Positions 59,236 to 64,000 of a stretch of DNA of 64,000 nt are shown here, piece after piece. The position numbers were made by a program, and so were the translations under genes. Origin of the DNA: Anaerolineales bacterium UBA5195 (GTDB lineage: Bacteria > Chloroflexota > Anaerolineae > Anaerolineales > Villigracilaceae). The DNA is taken from NCBI GenBank assembly GCA_002412925.1, contig DHVZ01000041.1:1-64000 (forward strand). The letters are read 5' to 3'. Positions within the stretch are counted from its first letter, which is position 1; each line of letters opens with the position of its first letter. The notes beneath the pieces are model-generated. The model was given only the letters and a program-made list of their open reading frames with translations. It did not search any database and was not told the DNA's origin.

Positions 59236-60759
59236 TCAATCGAGTTTATTCAGCGCTTCCCACGGCTCGCTCATTATGCGCGTCAACCGCTGATATTCGG
59301 CATAGCGTGCCAGGTAGAGCGGCGTGTTGGCTGAATTCGGTTCATGAATACGGACGACCGATACAGCCTCCTGAACAGCCTCGGCATAGTTGCGATAGAT
59401 ACCCGCACCGATGCCAGCGGACAGCGCCGCTCCGCGCGCGCCCAACTCGTTCCCATCCGAGACTTCCATCGGAACCTGGATCGTATCGGCAAACATCTGC
59501 GACCAAACCGCACTGCGCGAACCGCCACCGGTCAGCCGCGCGGTGTTGATTTGGCCTCCAGCCGTGCGCAGCTTCTCAATATGACTCAGGTGACCGAACA
59601 CGACGCCCTCGTACAAGGCCCGGAGCAAGTGAGCCCGCGTGTGCCAACCCGCCACGCCGTAAAATCCAGCGCGCGCGGTTGGCTGTACATTTGAACCATA
59701 CAAGAACGGGTGGAAAATAATATTTGTGCTGCCCGGGGCCAGGCTGGCAACCTCTTCATTACACACATCATAGACCGAAATTCCTCGTTGCCTGGCTTCA
59801 GCGCGCTCGTCGCCGCAGCACTGGTTTACAAACCATTCCAGGTTGGTAGCCGATGTGGCGCTGCCTTCAACCGTAAGATACAGGCCGGGTTCAGCAAAGA
59901 GGGTCGTCATGAACAGCCCAGGATCGACAATCGGGTCGCGGGTAATGACCTCGTTGATGCTCCAACTGCCCATCACCAGGCAGGCCTGGTTCGGATTAAC
60001 CGCCCCGGCGCCGATTGCGCTGGCATCCACGTCGAACATACCGCCAACGACGGGCGTCCCGGCTGCCAGCCCGGTCTCCTGGGCTGTGGCAGGTGTCACC
60101 AGGCCGACGACTTCACTGCTATGCTTGAGAGCCGGCAGGGCCTCATAGGCTTCGGAAAGATCATACAGCGCCATCAGCTCGCGGGAGTAGCATTTGTTGC
60201 GAACATCCATCAAACTGGTGGCGCTCATGTCAGTGTAATCGCCCGTGATCTCACCAGTCAGACGGTACTTGACATAGTCCTTGACCATCAAAATGGCGCC
60301 GAGACGTTCGTAATTCTGCGGCTCATGCTGTTTGAGCCAGGCCAGCAGCGCGTTCGGCTGCGCGGGCCAGAAAGACTGGATCGTAAACGGGAATACCTGT
60401 TCGTGGAGGCTGCGCTGGTTCCATTCTGCCAAAACGGCAGCGGCGCGCGAATCCATAGATTGGATGCCGTTCCGCAGCGGCTGCCCCTGTTTGTCCAATA
60501 GATAGACGCCGTTACCGTGCCCGGTATTGCCAATCCCGGCGATTTCTTCTGGCCGGATACCCGACTTGGCCAATACGGCGCGGATGGCGCTGGCTGTGCT
60601 CTGCCACAGCATTTCCATACTGCGTTCTGTCCAGCCCGGATGCGGGTACTCCGTATCCGCTTTGCAGCTTGCAACTGCGATTTCCTTGCCTTTTAGATCA
60701 AAGAGCGCAGCTTTCGAGACCGTACTGCCGTTATCAATGCCCAAAAGATACTGGCCCAT
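59236..60759 (-). CDS. FGGY-family sugar kinase, LyxK-like
   Basis: A 507-residue kinase. The N-terminal phosphate-1 motif is LGIDNGSTVSKAALFDLKG, and the C-terminal half has RLTGGGSRSAVWSQMFAD and ELGARGAALSAGI, both FGGY signatures. The overall sequence is closest by eye to L-xylulose/3-keto-L-gulonate kinase (LyxK) and related xylulokinases; the sugar-binding residues were not checked. GGAGG precedes the ATG. It belongs to the operon with the aldolase, lactonase, isomerase and second FGGY kinase. Confidence 0.83.
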   Translation of the reverse strand: MGQYLLGIDNGSTVSKAALFDLKGKEIAVASCKADTEYPHPGWTERSMEMLWQSTASAIRAVLAKSGIRPEEIAGIGNTGHGNGVYLLDKQGQPLRNGIQSMDSRAAAVLAEWNQRSLHEQVFPFTIQSFWPAQPNALLAWLKQHEPQNYERLGAILMVKDYVKYRLTGEITGDYTDMSATSLMDVRNKCYSRELMALYDLSEAYEALPALKHSSEVVGLVTPATAQETGLAAGTPVVGGMFDVDASAIGAGAVNPNQACLVMGSWSINEVITRDPIVDPGLFMTTLFAEPGLYLTVEGSATSATNLEWFVNQCCGDERAEARQRGISVYDVCNEEVASLAPGSTNIIFHPFLYGSNVQPTARAGFYGVAGWHTRAHLLRALYEGVVFGHLSHIEKLRTAGGQINTARLTGGGSRSAVWSQMFADTIQVPMEVSDGNELGARGAALSAGIGAGIYRNYAEAVQEAVSVVRIHEPNSANTPLYLARYAEYQRLTRIMSEPWEALNKLD

Positions 60760-60780
60760 GTTTTCCTCCGTTAACCGCTT

Positions 60781-61647
60781 TTATCTGTAGCGTGTGGCTT
60801 TGCCAGCCGAGCCTAACAACTGGTTCTTTTGGCGAATGACTGCACTTCCCGCCGCCCGCGCCGCCTCAAAAGCCTCATTCACTTCGGTCTTTTCGATGGG
60901 ACCTCCCAGCGCCTGTTTCAAAGCCCGCAAAAAGGGAATGCGCACATCGGTCCAGATATTGATCTTGTCAATCCCGATTTCGATGGCGCGCCGCAGATCC
61001 TGGTCAGGCGTATCTGACCCACCGTGCAAGACAAGCGGTATCGGGCAGGCGGCGCGCAGCTGGGCGATGCGCTCGAAATCGAGCTGGGGTTTGCCGCGGT
61101 ACAAGCCATGCAGCGTGCCAATCGAGACCGCCAGCGCATCCACGCCGGTTTCAGCGACAAAACGCCTGGCCTCATCCACGCGCGTCAGATGCGCCTTATA
61201 CTGATCCCCACTGACCAGATCGTCTCCTTGCCCGACATGCCCCAACTCGGCCTCGACCGAAGCGCCACAGGCATGAGCGAGTTCAACTGCCTGACGGGTG
61301 AGCGTGATATTTTGCTCCAACGGCGCTTGTGACGCATCAATCATCACCCCAGAGAAGCCCAATTCGAGCGCAGCTTCAATCTGGTCAAGCGTCTTGGCAT
61401 GGTCAAGCACCAATGCAGCCGGAATACGCGTGCGTTCGACTTCCATTTCGATAATGCGTAACAAAGTAGGCCATTCTTCCTGTGGTGTATGATGCGGGTA
61501 GATCATGATAATGGCGGGAGCCTGATCAGCCGCAGATGCCTCGACAATCGCTCGCGTGATCTCCAGATTACAGGTGTCATACGCGCCTACAGCCCAGTTT
61601 TGCCCTACACACGGCTGCAAAATTTCTGCCAAAGTCAGATATTTCAT
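60781..61647 (-). CDS. Class II fructose-bisphosphate-type aldolase
   Basis: A 288-residue zinc-dependent aldolase of the FbaA/GatY/KbaY family. The catalytic Asp and first zinc His are in ALVLDHAKT near residue 80; the other zinc ligands are the His in TLHGLYRG near 178 and in LVLHGGSDTP near 206; the phosphate-binding INIWTDVR follows. Cleaves a ketose bisphosphate or ketose 1-phosphate; the exact substrate is unknown. ATG 61647 follows AAGGAGAC. Between the kinase gene and the SMP-30 gene in the same operon. Confidence 0.88.
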   Translation of the reverse strand: MKYLTLAEILQPCVGQNWAVGAYDTCNLEITRAIVEASAADQAPAIIMIYPHHTPQEEWPTLLRIIEMEVERTRIPAALVLDHAKTLDQIEAALELGFSGVMIDASQAPLEQNITLTRQAVELAHACGASVEAELGHVGQGDDLVSGDQYKAHLTRVDEARRFVAETGVDALAVSIGTLHGLYRGKPQLDFERIAQLRAACPIPLVLHGGSDTPDQDLRRAIEIGIDKINIWTDVRIPFLRALKQALGGPIEKTEVNEAFEAARAAGSAVIRQKNQLLGSAGKATRYR

Positions 61648-61666
61648 AAAGTCTCCTTCAACTTCG

Positions 61667-62545
61667 CTATCCCGCAAACGCGGGTTCGATCAACCCTTTG
61701 ACATCCGTTTTGATGCGGAACAAATCGCCTGCCCAAGGTTGCTGTTTGCGTTCATATTCACCAAAACCCCACGAGGCCGTCGTGACAAAAAGCTCATCCA
61801 GATTCTTGCCGCCAAATGCAAACGAGATGACATGCTGGATGGGGAAACGAATCTGACACTCGATCTTGCCATCGGGGGCGTAACGCGTGAGCTTCCACCC
61901 ATCCCAGTGTCCATTCCAGACAAAGCCTTCGGCATCCACAATCAGGCCGTCAGGCATTCCGTCTTCTTCTGATAAACGCGCAAAAATCCGGCGATTGCTG
62001 GTGAAACCCGTGGCAATGTCATAGTCAAGGACAATGATCTGGCGGTGACGCTGGTCGGACACGTAGACTGTTTTGCCGTCCGGACTGAGACCAATCCCAT
62101 TCGCAGTGGCATAGCCCGTATCGAGTTCGTGGAGGGAGCCGTTGGGGTCCAATCGGTATAGAGACCCCTCCGGCAAAAACGGGTCATTCATGTTGACTGT
62201 GCTTACCAGCAAACGTCCCTGCCGGTCCACTGCGGCATCGTTGTAACAAATCTCCGGTTTATCTGGCCTTGCCGGGCCATAGATCAGCTTGTACTGATTG
62301 ATTTTCGGTTCCCAACCATACAGCCCGTTCTGAGCGATGGCAACCCAGCCGCCCGAAGCCCGGCGCGCCAGAGATGTCACTGGAACAGTCACTGGATAGG
62401 CTGTAAATTTGCCGGTCTCAGGCTCAAACCGGCAGGTTGGCAATCCACCCCAGTCAACCCAATACAAGGCATTTTCCTCAGGTTCCCAGATCGGGGTTTC
62501 CCCCAACCGATTTTGCGCCGATACAAGTTGTTTTGGTTCGTTCAT
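61667..62545 (-). CDS. SMP-30/gluconolactonase-family sugar lactonase
   Basis: A 292-residue six-bladed propeller of the SMP-30/LRE family. Metal-ligand regions are LGETPIWEPEENALYWVD (Glu) at the start, TANGIGLSPDGKTVYVSD (Asn) near 150, and MPDGLIVDAEGFVWNGHWDG (Asp) near 205. Such enzymes open sugar acid lactones. ATG 62545 follows AAAGGAG; a much longer upstream reading has no support. It lies between the two kinase genes of the operon, implying that a sugar lactone is an intermediate. Confidence 0.88.
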   Translation of the reverse strand: MNEPKQLVSAQNRLGETPIWEPEENALYWVDWGGLPTCRFEPETGKFTAYPVTVPVTSLARRASGGWVAIAQNGLYGWEPKINQYKLIYGPARPDKPEICYNDAAVDRQGRLLVSTVNMNDPFLPEGSLYRLDPNGSLHELDTGYATANGIGLSPDGKTVYVSDQRHRQIIVLDYDIATGFTSNRRIFARLSEEDGMPDGLIVDAEGFVWNGHWDGWKLTRYAPDGKIECQIRFPIQHVISFAFGGKNLDELFVTTASWGFGEYERKQQPWAGDLFRIKTDVKGLIEPAFAG

Positions 62546-62561
62546 CGCACGGACTCCTTTG

Positions 62562-64000
62562 TTAGACTCTGAACTGATCGTAAAGCTGATGACTGACCGG
62601 CTTGAGAACCGGATAAAGTTGTTTGTAGATTTGATACCATTCGGCGTACCCGGGGGCCAATTGCGGGTCTGGATAGTAAGTCTTGCCCGGTTTGTAAACG
62701 TGTTCGAAGGCATCCTGTTCGTTCCGGTATAAGCCGATCCCAATCCCTGCCAGGATGGCCGCGCCAAGAGGTGTGGCTTCTTCCACTTTGGGAACATCGA
62801 TCGGCAAACCGGTAATATCGGCCTTGTTCTGCATCCAGAACGAATTGTGCGTGGCGCCGCCCACCGCTACGAGCCGGTCTGGACTGATTCCCAAGCCTGT
62901 TTTAAGCGCCGTGACAATATCAAAAAACTGATAGTCCAACCCCTCGATGATTGCCCGGAGCATGTCACCGCGCTGGACAAAATTGCTCAACCCGACAAAC
63001 GCGCCCAATGAGCGGGCATCAACAACGGGGCAGCCTGCGGCAGACATATGCGGCAGGAACATGGCGCCCCTGGCCCCGGCGGGCGAGGCGGAGGCTTCTG
63101 CCATGAGATAATCCCAATCGACCCCACCCTCTTTTTCGGCGCGTAGTTGGGCTTCGAAGCCGTATTCTTTGCGGTACCACTCAAGCATGTTCGAGGCAAC
63201 CGCCCCACCCCAAACCGCATAGGTGTCGCGCGCGACATGGGTTTCAACGGTCACGCCCAATTTATGCACCTCGGGGGTCAGGATCGGCGCAGGGATCGCA
63301 GCCAGGACAATCTCCCAGGTTCCGGTCACATCCAGCACAACCCCGGGCTTAAAGGCTCCCACCGGCAGCGCACCGCACAAATAATCGTGCCCGCCCAGAA
63401 TGACCGGCGTCCCCACAGGAAGCCCGGTGGCTTCCGCTGCCGCAGCCGTTACATCCCCCAGGGGCGTACCGCTGGGGAGCGCTTCACACAACAAGCGGTG
63501 CTCGATGCCAGCCTGGGATAGGATTTCCTCCGACCAGTCCCGTTTAAGCTGGTCGAACAGGAGCGTGCAGGAGGCCATGCTGTAATCGGTCGCCCGGCGG
63601 CCACACAGCATGAAATTCAGGAAATCTTCAATCAACAGCCACTTGTCGGTGCGGGCCAGAATCCCAGGCTCGTGTTCGGCCATCCATAAAAGCCGCAAGG
63701 CCGTGCTAAATCGCCACAAGGTATTTCCGCCAACCCGGAAATTCCATTCCGCGCCGATCTGGCTCTCCCACCAGCGTAGTTGCGCTTCAGTGCGCGGGTC
63801 ATGCCAACTAATGAAGGGATAAAGCCAGTTACCCTGCTCATCAATGGGAACACCGTCCATGCCCATCCCTGTTACGGCCACGGCTTTGATGCGGCGGGGA
63901 TCGCCCAATTTGGCAACCGCTTCTTTGATGGCTGCCGCAATGCTGCCCCAAATTTGCTCCGGTTGCCAAACCGTCCATTCGGGGTGATCGAGGTAAGGAT
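62562..64000 (-). CDS. FGGY-family sugar kinase, fuculokinase-like (partial, runs off the window)
   Basis: The frame ends at 62562 and is still open at the last base, so the N-terminus lies beyond the window; the part present is about 479 residues. The visible start (LDHPEWTVWQPEQIWGSI) is the usual early region of FGGY kinases. Then VAVTGMGMDGVPIDEQGN, PFISWHDPRT (compare L-fuculokinase), VTGTWEIVLAAI and AVGGATHNSFWMQNKADI. Class C-terminal motif PLGAAILAGIGIG is present. Substrate uncertain: fuculokinase or related. It is the first gene seen of the sugar operon. Confidence 0.82.
   Translation of the reverse strand, partial: PYLDHPEWTVWQPEQIWGSIAAAIKEAVAKLGDPRRIKAVAVTGMGMDGVPIDEQGNWLYPFISWHDPRTEAQLRWWESQIGAEWNFRVGGNTLWRFSTALRLLWMAEHEPGILARTDKWLLIEDFLNFMLCGRRATDYSMASCTLLFDQLKRDWSEEILSQAGIEHRLLCEALPSGTPLGDVTAAAAEATGLPVGTPVILGGHDYLCGALPVGAFKPGVVLDVTGTWEIVLAAIPAPILTPEVHKLGVTVETHVARDTYAVWGGAVASNMLEWYRKEYGFEAQLRAEKEGGVDWDYLMAEASASPAGARGAMFLPHMSAAGCPVVDARSLGAFVGLSNFVQRGDMLRAIIEGLDYQFFDIVTALKTGLGISPDRLVAVGGATHNSFWMQNKADITGLPIDVPKVEEATPLGAAILAGIGIGLYRNEQDAFEHVYKPGKTYYPDPQLAPGYAEWYQIYKQLYPVLKPVSHQLYDQFRV

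Noticed and set aside
59710..60501. Plus-strand open frame opposite the LyxK-like kinase
   Set aside because: Shadow of an FGGY kinase with clear motifs on the other strand.

Overview
The window looks like a chromosomal segment of an anaerobic or facultative member of the Chloroflexota, probably Anaerolineae. This is an inference from gene content: a suf cluster ordered sufC-sufB-sufD-x-sufS-sufU, a tungsten/molybdenum aldehyde:ferredoxin oxidoreductase operon, a GGGtGRT gene pair, MalT-type LuxR regulators, multi-GAF kinases, formate-tetrahydrofolate ligase with FolD, and paired MutS-like ATPases. No rRNA or intact tRNA gene and no CRISPR array was seen.

Layout. 0.1-3.2 kb: patatin-like lipase, alpha/beta hydrolase and a class V aminotransferase. 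3.4-6 kb: operon of a polyferredoxin, an AOR-family enzyme and a MoaD/ThiS-like protein, closed by a terminator. 6-10 kb: an Ada-like methyltransferase/regulator, an EamA exporter, and a NifU-like protein paired with a GGGtGRT protein. 10-18.2 kb (minus strand): two overlapping MutS-like ATPases, a GAF histidine kinase with a double-receiver LuxR regulator, and glnA. 18.2-26.2 kb (minus): the suf operon with a strong promoter before sufC, followed by a translationally coupled glycosyltransferase and a Rieske ferredoxin. 26.3-27.9 kb: a phosphatase-superfamily enzyme and a methyltransferase.

28.1-31.6 kb is a decayed patch with three adjacent pseudogenes (a SIS isomerase remnant, yjbQ, and an unknown gene) next to an IS1634-like insertion sequence. 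31.7-37.5 kb (minus) carries a Cys-rich protein, an S15/CocE hydrolase, a lipoprotein, a CPBP protease, a membrane protein, a methyltransferase and a small conserved protein. A MalT-like regulator at 37.6-40.2 kb shares an 18-bp palindrome with the membrane-protein operon, which suggests a local regulon. 40.4-44.3 kb holds a TetR-controlled pair, an old-yellow-enzyme-like oxidoreductase and an amidohydrolase with an extra beta-domain, bordered by tRNA-3'-end-like fragments. 44.3-46.7 kb has a nonsense-disrupted SnoaL-like gene, a flavin monooxygenase and a divergent TetR regulator. 46.8-50.05 kb is a two-component system beside a secreted beta-propeller protein, whose promoter carries three TGTCA repeats exactly 11 bp apart. 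50.4-51.1 kb is a VapBC toxin-antitoxin pair.

51.2-57.2 kb (minus) has lpdA, a quinone oxidoreductase, folD, a decayed formate/nitrite-transporter gene and fhs, a one-carbon cluster that has lost its transporter. 57.5-64 kb (minus) is a sugar-catabolism operon: an FGGY kinase running off the window, an SMP-30 lactonase, a class II aldolase, a LyxK-like FGGY kinase, a hexuloisomerase-type SIS protein and a UroD/MtaA-family protein.

The candidates most worth pursuing are the local LuxR regulon, the PhoB-like direct-repeat promoter, the GGGtGRT pair, the coupled MutS-like ATPases, the amidohydrolase-beta-domain fusion, and the hexuloisomerase operon that lacks a hexulose-phosphate synthase. Family calls rest on recognised motifs; no database search was run.
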